Assembly: GCF_002305895.1 (NCBI RefSeq)
Contig: NZ_CP022203.1
Location: 7,164,001 to 7,228,000, forward strand
DNA length: 64,000 nt
Direction of reading: 5' to 3'
Origin: Corallococcus macrosporus DSM 14697
GTDB lineage: Bacteria > Myxococcota > Myxococcia > Myxococcales > Myxococcaceae
How positions within the stretch are numbered: position 1 is the first letter of the stretch; each line of letters opens with the position of its first letter. Of this stretch, positions 52,547 through 61,527 are shown in pieces. Position numbers and translations under genes: made by a program. The notes under the pieces are model-generated. The model was not told where the DNA came from, did no database searches, and worked only from the letters and a program-made list of their open reading frames with translations.

Positions 52547-52900
52547 ATGCTGGCAGCCAGAATCGGCGGTGCGCACGCGGAGGTGTCCCGCTGCATCGCC
52601 GCGAGCCTCCAGTGTCAGGTTTCCTGTGAAGAGGGCATGGCCCGCAGGGTGGCGCGCGGCGAGCCGCTGTCCAGTGAAGCGGTCCGCCTGCTGCGGCAGT
52701 GTGCCGAACTGTGCGAACTGAATGCCCGGGCGCTCCAGAAGGAGAGCCGGCTGGCCCGCCGCACCGCGAGCCTGTGCTTCGACCTGGCCAACCTGGTGGC
52801 CAGGGCCTCGTGGCTGGACGCGGAGGACCGGGACTCGTACACGCTCGCACGGGACGCGCTGCAACTGGCCCGCGCGTGCAGGCCCCTGCTCTTCACCTGA
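52547..52900 (+). CDS. Cys-containing four-helix-bundle protein (possible DUF326/Csp-like copper protein)
   Basis: A 117-aa helical protein with GGAGGAG 7 nt before the ATG. Cys at 16, 23, 27, 52, 56, 77 and 111 lie mainly on helix faces (CIAASLQCQVSCEE, LLRQCAELCELNARAL, SLCFDLANLVA), as in four-helix copper-storage proteins. The spacing is looser than in true Csp proteins, so the assignment is tentative. It ends 2 bp from the convergent outer-membrane gene. Confidence 0.5.
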   Translation: MLAARIGGAHAEVSRCIAASLQCQVSCEEGMARRVARGEPLSSEAVRLLRQCAELCELNARALQKESRLARRTASLCFDLANLVARASWLDAEDRDSYTLARDALQLARACRPLLFT

Positions 52901-52902
52901 AC

Positions 52903-53514
52903 TCAGAAGCGCAGGTGGGGGCTGAGCACCAGGGTCGGCCCGGCTCCCGTGCAGATGGGGTCATAGGGCTCATGGTTGATGTCGCAGCGCTGGTAGTAGC
53001 CGCCCAGGGTGACCCCCAGCGGACCGGCGATGCGCACGTCCAGCCCGGCGCCCGCGGCCAGCGCGAGATGGGTGCTGGAGTACAGGCGCGGGACAAAGGC
53101 ATCCGTATCGATTTTCGTGGAGGTGCTGGTCCCCACGCGGAGCGCCACCCAGGGCGAGACACGCCGGTCCCGAAGGAAGCGGTAACGCGCCTCGCCGGCG
53201 GCGCCCCAGAAGCTGCTTGACGGGTGCCGGGCAAGCGCATCCCCAGGACGCCAGTGGTCCAGGTCCGCGGCTTGCGACGTCCTGAAGGTCCGGCCCCACT
53301 GCAACACGAACCCGAACTCCACGTTGAACCGGGTCAGCACGAGCACCTGGGCGCTCAGGAGCCCTCCACGGTTGTTGCTGTTGTTCCCAGCGAAGAGGCC
53401 ACCGCCGCCGGCAAGCAGCAGCCCCCACTCCTGCGACGTAGGCGCCTGTGCCCTCGCGAGGCCAGGCAGCAGCAGGCTGAACAACACGGCGGACGTCATC
53501 AGACGCATGAACAT
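52903..53514 (-). CDS. Outer-membrane beta-barrel-like protein
   Basis: A 203-aa protein with a signal peptide (LMTSAVLFSLLLPGLARAQ). The mature part alternates hydrophobic and polar residues in strands (GLLLAGGGGLFAG, VLVLTRFNVEFGFVLQWGRTF, GAAGEARYRFLRDRRVSPWVALRVG, LALAAGAGLDVRIAGPLGVTLGGYYQR) and ends with a Phe (LSPHLRF), the usual mark of an outer-membrane barrel recognised by BAM. The ATG at 53514 has AAAGGA 7 nt upstream; GTG 53517 is an alternative. Function unknown. Confidence 0.72.
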   Translation of the reverse strand: MFMRLMTSAVLFSLLLPGLARAQAPTSQEWGLLLAGGGGLFAGNNSNNRGGLLSAQVLVLTRFNVEFGFVLQWGRTFRTSQAADLDHWRPGDALARHPSSSFWGAAGEARYRFLRDRRVSPWVALRVGTSTSTKIDTDAFVPRLYSSTHLALAAGAGLDVRIAGPLGVTLGGYYQRCDINHEPYDPICTGAGPTLVLSPHLRF

Positions 53515-53582
53515 CACGGCATCCTTTCAGACGCGCACGCCGGCCCGGCGCCGTCCTGGGTATCAACGGACAGCCCAGACAC

Positions 53583-53604
53583 GAGGCGGCCTCCCTGCCG
53601 CCTC
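53583..53604 (-). terminator. Hairpin downstream of the M32 carboxypeptidase gene
   Basis: GAGGCGGC (53583-53590) pairs exactly with GCCGCCTC (53597-53604) over CTCCCT. It lies 28 bp after the carboxypeptidase stop on the minus strand and before the outer-membrane protein gene. No T-run follows. Confidence 0.4.
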
Positions 53605-53631
53605 CCCACCGAGGCACGCGCCCTCGGCCGC

Positions 53632-55125
53632 TCAGAGCGAGAGACTGTAGAGCGCGCCGTACTTCTCCTTCAAGTACGCCAGGAAGTCCGTGTCCGTGAG
53701 GCCCTGTCCCGTCACCTGCTTCACGCGCTCCTCCGCGGAGAGGCGGAAGCCGTGCTGGTGCACGTGCGTGCGCAGCCAGTCTCGCAGGGGCAGCAACTCA
53801 CCGCGGCTCAATCCCGCCTCCAGGTCCGGCAGGTCGCGCTTCGCCGCGCGGTAGAGCGAGGCCGCGTAGAGGTTGCCCAGCGAGTACGTGGGGAAGTAGC
53901 CCAGCTCGCCCCAGGCCCAGTGGATGTCCTGCAGCACGCCCTGCGTGTCATCCGGCGGGGTGATGCCCAGGTACTTCTCCATGCGCGCGTTCCACGCGGC
54001 GGGCAGCTCGTCCACCGGCAGCTCGTCGCGCACCAGCAGCAGCTCCAGCTCGTAGCGCAGCGCGATGTGCAGGTTGTACGTCACCTCGTCTGACTCGATG
54101 CGGATGAGCGACGGCCCCACCGCGTTCACCGCGGCGTGGAACGACTCCACGTCCGTGCCGGACAGCGCCTCCGGGAAGGCCGCGCGCAGCACCGGGAAGT
54201 AGTGCCGCCAGAAGGGCAGGCCGCGGCCCACCATGTTCTCCCACAGGCGTGACTGCGACTCGTGCAGGCCCATGGAGGGCGCGGCGGACAGCGGCGTGCG
54301 GTGGAGCTCGGGCGCGAAGCCCTGCTCATACAGGCCGTGGCCGGCTTCATGGATGGTGCTGAAGATGGCGGGGAATGGCGTGGCCGTGTCCACGTGCGTG
54401 GTGAGCCGCACATCCAGCGGGTGCGTGCCGCCCGTGAAGGGGTGGATGCTCAGGTCCTGCCGGCCCGCCTCCAGGTCAAAGCCGATGTCCTTCAGCAGCC
54501 GCAGGGTGAAAGCCCACTGCGCGTCCTTGTCGTAGTGACGGCCCATCAGGAAGGGCGCCACCGGCCGGCGCACCGCGGTGAGCTTGCCCACCATGGGGAC
54601 GAGGTGCTCGCGCAGCGCGGACAGCACCGGCGTCAGGCGCGCCACGCGCATGCCGGGCTCATGGCCCTCCAGCAGCGCGTCGTAACGCTCCCCGTCGTGG
54701 CCATACGCGTCCGCCTGCTCCCGGCGCAGCGACAGCAGGCGCTGGAGCGCGGGCTGGAAGATGCTGAAGCGCCTCGCCTGCCGGGCTTCCCGCCAGGCGG
54801 GGATGGCGTCGCTGATGGCCCCGGCCAGCGCCTTCACCAGGGGCGCGGGGACGCGCACCTCCCGGTCCCGCTCGCGCGTCAGCACCGCCACCATGGCCCG
54901 GGCGTCTTCGGACAGGTCCGCTTGCGAGGCGGCCCGGGCCAGGGCCTCGCCCAGCCGGGGGTCCACCAGGCGCTCATGGTGCAGCCCCTGCAGGGTGGAG
55001 AGCTGGTGGGAGCGCGCGGGGCCCGCCTTGGAGGGCAGGTACGTCTCCATGTCCCACGTGGCCAGGCCAATGAGGCCCTGAAGGTCGCGAAGCTCCTGCA
55101 TCCGGGTCAGCAGCCAGGTATCCAT
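53632..55125 (-). CDS. M32 family carboxypeptidase
   Basis: A 497-aa thermostable-carboxypeptidase-type zinc enzyme. Family signatures: [15 protein letters not shown] near the N-terminus, [18 protein letters not shown], the zinc site [14 protein letters not shown] (HEAGH) and [57 protein letters not shown] and the final LKEKYG complete the fold. It removes C-terminal residues from peptides in the cytoplasm. Starts at 55137 and 55125 are both possible; neither has a good ribosome site. Confidence 0.93.
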   Translation of the reverse strand: MDTWLLTRMQELRDLQGLIGLATWDMETYLPSKAGPARSHQLSTLQGLHHERLVDPRLGEALARAASQADLSEDARAMVAVLTRERDREVRVPAPLVKALAGAISDAIPAWREARQARRFSIFQPALQRLLSLRREQADAYGHDGERYDALLEGHEPGMRVARLTPVLSALREHLVPMVGKLTAVRRPVAPFLMGRHYDKDAQWAFTLRLLKDIGFDLEAGRQDLSIHPFTGGTHPLDVRLTTHVDTATPFPAIFSTIHEAGHGLYEQGFAPELHRTPLSAAPSMGLHESQSRLWENMVGRGLPFWRHYFPVLRAAFPEALSGTDVESFHAAVNAVGPSLIRIESDEVTYNLHIALRYELELLLVRDELPVDELPAAWNARMEKYLGITPPDDTQGVLQDIHWAWGELGYFPTYSLGNLYAASLYRAAKRDLPDLEAGLSRGELLPLRDWLRTHVHQHGFRLSAEERVKQVTGQGLTDTDFLAYLKEKYGALYSLSL

Positions 55126-55195
55126 GCCCGGAGTCATAGCCCGCTTCGCGGCGCACTATCGCGAAAGACGCAGTCAGGGGTATGAGGGCTGCGCG

Positions 55196-55738
55196 ATGGC
55201 CAACGTCATTCAGTTCTTCATGTCCCCCGAGGACGAAGTCGCCTTCTTCCGCTTCCTGGAGCGCTTCGTCCTGGAGGTGTACCCCCGGCGCGTCCCCGAG
55301 GACTGGGAGACCTTCCGCGCCAACATGGAGAACCTGGAGCGGCTGCCCCCGGAGGACCTCTACCTGGTGGCCTCCGAGCTGGGCGCGGCCATCGTGGACA
55401 AGGTGAAGCGCGGGCCGGACAAGGGCTACTGGCGCATCGACGAGGTGCGCTCCCCCGTCATCTTCATGGAGCGCTGCCGCCCCAACGAGGAGGGCGAGCT
55501 GCTCAGCGGGAAGATGTGGGCCGAGCTGGACATCACCGCCCAGACGGGCCGGAAGAACGCGGCCCCCGACAAGTTCCGGCGCCTGTTCCTCGAAATCGAG
55601 GAGTACATCAAGAAGACGCACCGCAGGAGCGAGCCCAAGGGCTTCTACGTGGGCCCGAAGACGGCGCGCCTCTGCAAGGAAGGGCTGGTGCTGCGCGACT
55701 CCGCCTTCCGCGGCGGCACGGTGACGCCCTACAAGTAG
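55196..55738 (+). CDS. Conserved hypothetical protein (180 aa)
   Basis: MANVIQFFMSPEDEVAFFRF opens a 180-aa soluble, charged protein. VLEVYPRRVPEDWETFRANM, YWRIDEVRSPVIFMERCRPNEEGELLSGKMWAELDI and PDKFRRLFLEIEEYIKKTHRRSEPKGFYVGPKTARL form a mixed alpha/beta fold without known motifs. The strong third-position GC bias and a clean start at 55196 support coding. It converges with the histidine kinase gene (10 bp). Function unknown; possibly a phage-like or immunity-like small domain. Confidence 0.65.
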   Translation: MANVIQFFMSPEDEVAFFRFLERFVLEVYPRRVPEDWETFRANMENLERLPPEDLYLVASELGAAIVDKVKRGPDKGYWRIDEVRSPVIFMERCRPNEEGELLSGKMWAELDITAQTGRKNAAPDKFRRLFLEIEEYIKKTHRRSEPKGFYVGPKTARLCKEGLVLRDSAFRGGTVTPYK

Positions 55739-55748
55739 CCGCCGCGCC

Positions 55749-57068
55749 TCAGGGCGAGGCCACGGGCAGGGTGAAGAAGAAGGTGCTCCCCTGCCCCTCC
55801 TGGCTCTCCACGTTGAGCGTCCCGCCGTGAGCGGCCACCAGGTTCCAGGCGATGCTCAGCCCCAGCCCCGTGCCGCGCCCCGGTGAGTGGCTGGCCCGCC
55901 AGAAGCGCTCGAAGAGGTGCGGCGCGTCCTCGGCGGGGATGCCCGGGCCAGAGTCCTTCACGGCGATGCGCACCCACGCCCCCGCTTCCTCCGGGCGGGC
56001 GCTCAAGACGATGGTGCCGCCCGGGGGCGTGAACTTGATGGCGTTGCTCACCAGGTTGGCCAGCACCTGGAGGACGCGCTCCCGGTCGGCGCGCACCGGC
56101 GGCGTCCGGGGCGCCAGCGCCACCGTGAGCCGCTGCTCCTTCTCCAGGGCGAGCGGCCGCAGCACCTCCAGCGACTGCGCCAGCAGGTCCTCCACCGGGT
56201 GGGGCTGGAGCGCCAAGGGGATGGGCATTCCGCGCAGGCGCGCCCGGTCCAGCAGGTTGCCGATGAGGCTGCTCATCTGCTGCTCGGCGAGGACGATGTT
56301 CTCCAGGTAGCGGCGGCGGCGGGACTCCTTCTCCGGCGCCGTGCCCGTCTTCAGAATCATCTCCGCGTTCATCCGCACCGCGAGCAGCGGCGTCTTGATG
56401 TCATGGGAGACGACGGTGAGCAGCTCGTCGCGCCAGCGCACCGCCTCCTGGGCCTGGAGGAACAGCGCCTCGGCGCGCTCGCGCAGCCACACCTCGCGGC
56501 GCAGGACGTGCTCCCTGGCCAGGGCCACCGCCAGCAGGTTCGCCACCGCGTCCAGGAGGGACAGCCCCTCTTCCTGGAGCCCCACCGCCTCCACGTGGAG
56601 CGCGCCCAGGATGCCCTCCTTCGCCACCAACGGCAGGGTGATGGCCCCCGGCGCCACGGCGGGCTCCGCCGCGAACACGCCCGCGGGGGCATCACGGCCC
56701 TGGAGCGCCACCTGCTCCAGTCCCACGAGGTAGGCGTACGCCGCGGCGGCATGGGCCACGGCCCGGGACAGCGTGGACGCCCCGTCCCCGGCGGGATGCC
56801 ACGCCGACAGGCAGGGCCGCTCCAGGGCGGGCTGCCCGGCCGCGTCCACGCCCTCCAGCAGCAGCGCGGCGCGCACCGGGAGCCAGCGCGTCAGGCGCTC
56901 CACCAGGGCGGAGAAGCTGGACGCGAGGGTGTCCGCGCCACAGAGCAACTGGCCAAGCTCATGGAGCCGCGCCTGGTGGCGGCGGCCGTGCCCGCGCTTG
57001 TGCCACGCGCGGCGCGGCCGCCTGCGAAAGGCGGGGCCGTTCCCCGCGGGGCGCCGTGGCTCCTTCAT
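55749..57068 (-). CDS. Soluble GAF-domain sensor histidine kinase
   Basis: A 439-aa kinase without transmembrane helices. Residues about 40-195 look like a GAF domain (ARLHELGQLLCGADTLASSFSALVERLTRWL ... LLDAVANLLAVALAREHVL). HisKA: LLTVVSHDIKTPLLAVRMNAEMI with the phospho-His. HATPase: LANLVSNAIKFTPPGG (N), DSGPGIPAED (G1) and GTGLGLSIAWNLV (G2). The ATG overlaps the stop of the upstream gene (ATGA). No response regulator is adjacent, so it is an orphan kinase in the myxobacterial style. Confidence 0.9.
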   Translation of the reverse strand: MKEPRRPAGNGPAFRRRPRRAWHKRGHGRRHQARLHELGQLLCGADTLASSFSALVERLTRWLPVRAALLLEGVDAAGQPALERPCLSAWHPAGDGASTLSRAVAHAAAAYAYLVGLEQVALQGRDAPAGVFAAEPAVAPGAITLPLVAKEGILGALHVEAVGLQEEGLSLLDAVANLLAVALAREHVLRREVWLRERAEALFLQAQEAVRWRDELLTVVSHDIKTPLLAVRMNAEMILKTGTAPEKESRRRRYLENIVLAEQQMSSLIGNLLDRARLRGMPIPLALQPHPVEDLLAQSLEVLRPLALEKEQRLTVALAPRTPPVRADRERVLQVLANLVSNAIKFTPPGGTIVLSARPEEAGAWVRIAVKDSGPGIPAEDAPHLFERFWRASHSPGRGTGLGLSIAWNLVAAHGGTLNVESQEGQGSTFFFTLPVASP

Positions 57069-57496
57069 CGCGGGCGACCGGCCCCTTCCGACCGGGCGCT
57101 GTCCACGGCCAGCAGCTCCTCGCGGAGCGCCGCGGAGAGGACCTCACCCGTCAAGGCATCCAGGACCCGCAGCCACTCCTCGACCAGGACCACCAGCGAC
57201 TCCTCCAGCCGCTCCGGGTCGAGCTCCGCCGCGACCGGATGCAGCCCGTCGAAGCGAACGCCCTCCGGCGTGACGGCCAGCACCGACAGGTGCGGATGGG
57301 CCATGGCCACCCGCTGGAGCACCCGCGCCAGGATGGCCACCAGGGTGACCTCGCCCAGGGCCAATCGGCCACGGCGCCAGAGCGCCTGGCAGAGCCGCTC
57401 GAACAGGTCCACCAGGGAGTGAGGGGATGGGCGCGGCGCCCGGCGCTCGAGCCAGGCACGCACGACCTCGTGAGGTAGGAGGTTCCGCTCTGACAT
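57065..57496 (-). CDS. Hypothetical protein operonic with the GAF histidine kinase
   Basis: A 143-aa soluble helical protein (MSERNLLPHEVVRAWLERRA ... LVDLFERLCQALWRRGRLALGEVTLVAILARVLQ ... LEESLVVLVEEWLRVLDALTGEVLSAALREELL). The alternating helices and one small sheet (HLSVLAVTPEGVRFDGLHPV) suggest a signalling partner domain. It is translationally coupled to the downstream histidine kinase and probably feeds or modulates it. No family recognised. A 14-bp palindrome GCTTCGCGCGAAGC (57515-57528) precedes its start. Confidence 0.65.
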   Translation of the reverse strand: MSERNLLPHEVVRAWLERRAPRPSPHSLVDLFERLCQALWRRGRLALGEVTLVAILARVLQRVAMAHPHLSVLAVTPEGVRFDGLHPVAAELDPERLEESLVVLVEEWLRVLDALTGEVLSAALREELLAVDSARSEGAGRPR

Positions 57497-57602
57497 GCAG
57501 GGGGCCGCTGCGGTGCTTCGCGCGAAGCCCCCTCCGCTTAATGAAGCCCCTGGCGAAAGTCCACTCGTACAGGGGCCCGACCCGTCCGGCGCCTCCCGGC
57601 GC

Positions 57603-59228
57603 TCAGGCGCCCGACGCCACCGGGGTCGCCTGCCGGAGCTGCGGGGCCTCCGAGAGGAACTTCAGGTCCGGGTGCTTGTCCTCGGCGTGCTGGAGCGCCC
57701 AGTCATCCCGGAAGAGCACCAGCGGCAGGCCGTCCCGGTCCTGCACCGTCTGGCGGTTGCCTTCCCAGTCGAACGCCTTCGGGTCGAAGTTGGGCCCCAC
57801 CACCCAGCGCGCATGGCTGAAGGGCAGCCGGTCGAGGGCAATCTTCGCGCCGTACTCGTGCTCCAGGCGGAACTGGAGGACCTCGAACTGGAGCGCGCCC
57901 ACCACGCCGACGATGGGGTCCTTCATGCCCATCTGGAGCTGCTGGAAGATCTGCACCGTGCCCTCCTCGGAGAGCTGCTCCAGGCCCTTCTCCATCTGCT
58001 TGCGGCGGAGCGGATCCTTGCTGCGGACGACGGCGAAGAACTCCGGGCTGAAGCGCGGCACGCCCTCGAACTCCACGCCGGTGCCTTCCGCCAGCGTGTC
58101 ACCGATGCGGTACTGCCCCGGGTCGAACAGGCCGATGACGTCGCCGGGCCACGCGTCCTCGATGGAGGTGCGCTCGGCGGCCATGAACTGGCTCGGCTTG
58201 GCCAGACGGACCTCCTTGCCCAGCCGCGAGTGGAAGGCGCTCATGCCCTTCACGTAGCGCCCGCTCACCACGCGCATGAACGCGATGCGGTCGCGGTGCG
58301 CGGGGTCCATGTTCGCCTGAATCTTGAACACGAAGCCGGCGAACTTCGGGTGGGTGGGCTCGCGCGGTCCATTCGTCGTCGGACGCGGGGTGGGCGCGGG
58401 GGCCAGGTCCAGGAAGGCGTCCAGGAACGGGCGCACGCCGAAGTTGGTCATCGCGCTGCCGAAGAACATGGGCGTGAGCTGCCCCGCGTCGCTCTTCTCG
58501 CGGGTGAACTCGTCGCCGCCAATGTCCAGCAGCTCGATGTCCTCGTGCAGCTTCGCCAGCTCCGCGTCGGTGAGGACCGACTTGATTTCATCCGAGTCGA
58601 TGGAGACCGAGCGCTCGCCCACCTCGGACTCGCCGTGGGAGCCCTCGGCGGAGAAGACGTGGACCACGCGGGCCTGCCGGTCATAGACGCCGCGGAAGTC
58701 CGGCCCCATGCCGATGGGCCAGTTCATCGGGTAGGAGCGGATGCCGAGGATCTGCTCCAGCTCGTTCATCAAATCCAGCGGCTCACGGCCGTACCGGTCC
58801 AGCTTGTTGACGAAGGTGAAGATGGGGATGCCCCGCAGGCGGCAGACCTTGAACAGCTTCTTGGTCTGCGGCTCCACGCCCTTGGCGGCGTCGATGAGCA
58901 TCACCGCCGCGTCCGCCGCGGCCAGGGTGCGGTAGGTGTCCTCGGAGAAGTCCTGGTGCCCCGGGGTGTCCAGCAGGTTCACCGCGTGGTCGCGGTAGCT
59001 GAACTGGAGGACGGACGAGGTGACGGAGATGCCGCGCTCCTTCTCCAGCTCCATCCAGTCGGACGTGGCGTGCCGCCTCGCCCGCTTGGCCTTCACGCTT
59101 CCGGCCAGGTGGATGGCGCCGCCGTAGAGCAGCAGCTTCTCGGTGAGGGTCGTCTTGCCCGCGTCGGGGTGGGAGATGATCGCGAAGGTGCGCCGCCGGG
59201 CGACCTCCCTTTGGAGCTCGTTCGTCAT
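57603..59228 (-). CDS. prfC: Peptide chain release factor 3
   Basis: A 541-aa translational GTPase that recycles RF1/RF2 from the ribosome. GTPase motifs: ISHPDAGKTTLTE (G1), RGISVTSSV (switch I), LDTPGHQDFSEDTYRTL (G3), TFVNKLDRYGREP (G4). Domain 2 and 3 features such as MFFGSAMTNFGVRPFLDAFLDLAP and VGALQFEVLQFRL match RF3 rather than EF-G. MTNELQREVARRRTFAIISH is the usual N-terminus, so the start was set at 59228 and the upstream extension discarded. Confidence 0.95.
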   Translation of the reverse strand: MTNELQREVARRRTFAIISHPDAGKTTLTEKLLLYGGAIHLAGSVKAKRARRHATSDWMELEKERGISVTSSVLQFSYRDHAVNLLDTPGHQDFSEDTYRTLAAADAAVMLIDAAKGVEPQTKKLFKVCRLRGIPIFTFVNKLDRYGREPLDLMNELEQILGIRSYPMNWPIGMGPDFRGVYDRQARVVHVFSAEGSHGESEVGERSVSIDSDEIKSVLTDAELAKLHEDIELLDIGGDEFTREKSDAGQLTPMFFGSAMTNFGVRPFLDAFLDLAPAPTPRPTTNGPREPTHPKFAGFVFKIQANMDPAHRDRIAFMRVVSGRYVKGMSAFHSRLGKEVRLAKPSQFMAAERTSIEDAWPGDVIGLFDPGQYRIGDTLAEGTGVEFEGVPRFSPEFFAVVRSKDPLRRKQMEKGLEQLSEEGTVQIFQQLQMGMKDPIVGVVGALQFEVLQFRLEHEYGAKIALDRLPFSHARWVVGPNFDPKAFDWEGNRQTVQDRDGLPLVLFRDDWALQHAEDKHPDLKFLSEAPQLRQATPVASGA

Positions 59229-59341
59229 GACCCGGGGCCAACTATCACGGGCGGTGTTTCCTTGCAGCTTGCAAGCGGCGCTTGCCGCCCGGCCGGTGCC
59301 CCGTGCGAGGCTGCCGCCCCTCACCTACCCCTGGAGAGCCG

Positions 59342-59737
59342 ATGAAGCGCACCCAGCATTCCACTGGAACCCCGTGGGAGCCCAAAGTGGGCTACTCGCG
59401 CGCCGTCCGTGTGGGCCCCTTCGTCTCCGTGTCCGGGACGACGGCCACCGATGGCCACGGAAACATCGTCGGGGTGGGAGACGCGTACATCCAGGCGCGG
59501 CGGGCCCTGCAGAACATCCAGGCCGCGCTCGAGGCCCTGGGCGCCCGCCTGGAAGACGTGGTGCGCACGCGCATGTACGTCACGGACATCCAGCGGTGGG
59601 AGGAGGTGGGCCGGGCGCACGGCGAATTCTTCGCCCACATCCGCCCCGCGACCTCCATGGTGGAGGTCAGCCGCCTCATCTCCCCTGAAATCCTGGTGGA
59701 GATTGAAGCGGACGCCGTCGTCACGGACGCCGGTTGA
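59342..59737 (+). CDS. RidA/YjgF family protein
   Basis: A 131-aa RidA-like protein: [65 protein letters not shown], then [27 protein letters not shown]. The Arg in ARxSMVEV-like position (RPATSMVEV) fits the family's key Arg. RidA members hydrolyse reactive enamine/imine intermediates of PLP enzymes. A GGAGAG ribosome site precedes ATG 59342. It is divergent from prfC across 113 bp. Confidence 0.88.
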   Translation: MKRTQHSTGTPWEPKVGYSRAVRVGPFVSVSGTTATDGHGNIVGVGDAYIQARRALQNIQAALEALGARLEDVVRTRMYVTDIQRWEEVGRAHGEFFAHIRPATSMVEVSRLISPEILVEIEADAVVTDAG

Positions 59738-59835
59738 GGACGGGGGCGGCCGTCCAGGCGTGCGCCGCCCTCCACAGTCCCTCAACACTTCTGCCGCAAG
59801 GTGGAGCCCTCAACGCAGCCAGAGGGGGTCTCCAC

Positions 59836-60786
59836 GTGAGTCTCAGCAAGTCGTTCAAGAAGGCCGTGAAGAAGGTGAAGAAGTCGGCGAAGAAGGCGGG
59901 CAACGCGGTGGTGGACACCGCGAACAAGGCGGCCGACACCGTCACCGATACCGCGGGCACCGTGACGAACCAGGTGAGCCGCGAGGCCGAGCAGCTCGCC
60001 CGGGAGGTGGACACGCTCACCCGTGACGCCGCGAAGCTGGCGGAGCAGGCGTATGCGGAGTCCCTGGCCGCCGGGGAGGCCGCCTGGAACGAGGTGGTGG
60101 AGCTGTCCACCCGCTTCCTCACGGACGCGCTGAGTGACGTCGCCCAGACGCTGGCCGAGGACGTCTACCGCGAGCACCTGGCCCTCCTGGAGGGCATGGC
60201 CGAGACGGGCTACGCGCTGCTGACGAACCCCACCCGCCACAAGCAGGTGGAGTTCCTCGTGGGCCAGTCCTCCCAGAAGAAGAAGGACGACGACACGCAG
60301 AAGACGGTGAGCTCGCTCTCCCAGGACGCGTCGGTCCAGCGCACCAACAACGACGCCCGGGGCAAGGGCTTCATCACCTTCTCCCTCGGCAGCGGCGGTG
60401 ACGCGGCCTACGGCGCTGGCGCCGAGGGCAACTTCGGCTTCGCCTTCGACCTCCCGGAGCTGAAGGAACTGCGCGGCTACTACGGCGTGGGCGGCGTCGC
60501 GGGCCTCGCGACCGGCGCGTCGCTGGACTTCCAGCTTGGCGTCTGGGCGGACAAGCCCTCCAAGCTCGACGGCCCCGAGCTGTCCGTGAGCCTGGGGGCC
60601 AGCCTCAAGTATGGCGGGAGCGTCCAGGTCGTCTTCAACGCGCCCGCCACCGAGCGGGAATGGACGGACTTCCTCACGAGTGGCAAGCTCGAGCTCGCCG
60701 GCCTCGTCGTGAGCCTCGGCGTCGGCGTCAGCCCCACCCCCGAGGTGAGCGCCACTGTCGGCTGTGGCTACACCTGGGTGTACTGA
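59836..60786 (+). CDS. Hypothetical protein with Lys-rich amphipathic N-terminus
   Basis: A 316-aa protein starting at GTG 59836 with a GAGGGGG ribosome site. Residues 1-100 are Lys/Ala/Thr-rich amphipathic helix (SLSKSFKKAVKKVKKSAKKA then a VDTANKAADTVTDTAGTVTNQV heptad-like run), reminiscent of apolipoprotein-type or LEA-like helices. The C-terminal half is Gly-rich beta structure (GFITFSLGSGGDAAYGAGAEGNFGF, YYGVGGVAGLATGASLDFQLGV, LGVGVSPTPEVSATVGCGYTW). No signal peptide. It could be a membrane-active or storage protein; not recognised. Confidence 0.6.
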   Translation: MSLSKSFKKAVKKVKKSAKKAGNAVVDTANKAADTVTDTAGTVTNQVSREAEQLAREVDTLTRDAAKLAEQAYAESLAAGEAAWNEVVELSTRFLTDALSDVAQTLAEDVYREHLALLEGMAETGYALLTNPTRHKQVEFLVGQSSQKKKDDDTQKTVSSLSQDASVQRTNNDARGKGFITFSLGSGGDAAYGAGAEGNFGFAFDLPELKELRGYYGVGGVAGLATGASLDFQLGVWADKPSKLDGPELSVSLGASLKYGGSVQVVFNAPATEREWTDFLTSGKLELAGLVVSLGVGVSPTPEVSATVGCGYTWVY

Positions 60787-60837
60787 CCGCCGCGAAGCAG
60801 CGAATCTGGCGACGCAGCCTGTCTGGGTAGAGTGTCC

Positions 60838-61527
60838 ATGAACCCATCGGCGCGCATCCTGGTCGTGGAGGACGATGCCCCCATCGCCGCGGGCATCGTC
60901 CGTGGATTGAAGCTCGCGGGCTTCCAGGTGGCGCTCGCCACGGACGGAGTGCTCGCGCTCGAAATGGCCGAGCGCGAGCAACCCGACCTGGTGGTGCTGG
61001 ACCTCAACCTTCCCGGGCAGGACGGCTTCGAGGTGATGGAAGCCTGGCGCTTCCGGCTCCGTGTCCCCATCATCGTCCTCACCGCGAGGCAGGAGCTGGA
61101 AGCCCGGCTGCGCTCCTTCGGCCTGGGGGCGGCCGACTACCTCCCCAAGCCCTTCTGGATGGAGGAGCTGGTCGCCCGCATCCGCGCGCGGCTCCTCCTC
61201 CAGGAGGAGCGCCCGCGACGCGTGCTGCGCTGGGACGACGTGAGCCTGGACCTCGACGCCCGCGAGGCGAGCCGCGAAGGCACCGGCGTCCTGCCGCTCA
61301 CGCGCCACGAGTTCGACGTGCTCGCGTACCTCGTGGAGCGTCCGGGACGGGCCCTGACGCGCGCCCAGATTGCCCAGCACGCGCTGCCGCCCAGCGAGGA
61401 GCGCGATGACCGGACCGTGGACTCTCACGTCGCGCGCATCCGCAAGAAGCTGGGGCCCGCGGGCGCGCGCATCCAGACCTCCTGGGGGATTGGCTACCGG
61501 TTCGTCCCCGACGAGGCGCCGCGGTGA
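60838..61527 (+). CDS. OmpR-family response regulator
   Basis: A 229-aa response regulator. Receiver: VVEDDAPIAAGIVRGL acidic pair, phospho-Asp in DLVVLDLNLPGQDGFEVM (about residue 53), Thr in IIVLTARQE and Lys in YLPKPFW. DNA-binding winged helix from about 135 (LPLTRHEFDVLAYLVERPGRALTRAQIAQHALP ... VDSHVARIRKKLGPAGARIQTSWGIGYRFV). Its stop overlaps the GTG of the kinase gene, forming a standard two-component pair. The ATG at 60838 was preferred to GTG 60832. Confidence 0.93.
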   Translation: MNPSARILVVEDDAPIAAGIVRGLKLAGFQVALATDGVLALEMAEREQPDLVVLDLNLPGQDGFEVMEAWRFRLRVPIIVLTARQELEARLRSFGLGAADYLPKPFWMEELVARIRARLLLQEERPRRVLRWDDVSLDLDAREASREGTGVLPLTRHEFDVLAYLVERPGRALTRAQIAQHALPPSEERDDRTVDSHVARIRKKLGPAGARIQTSWGIGYRFVPDEAPR

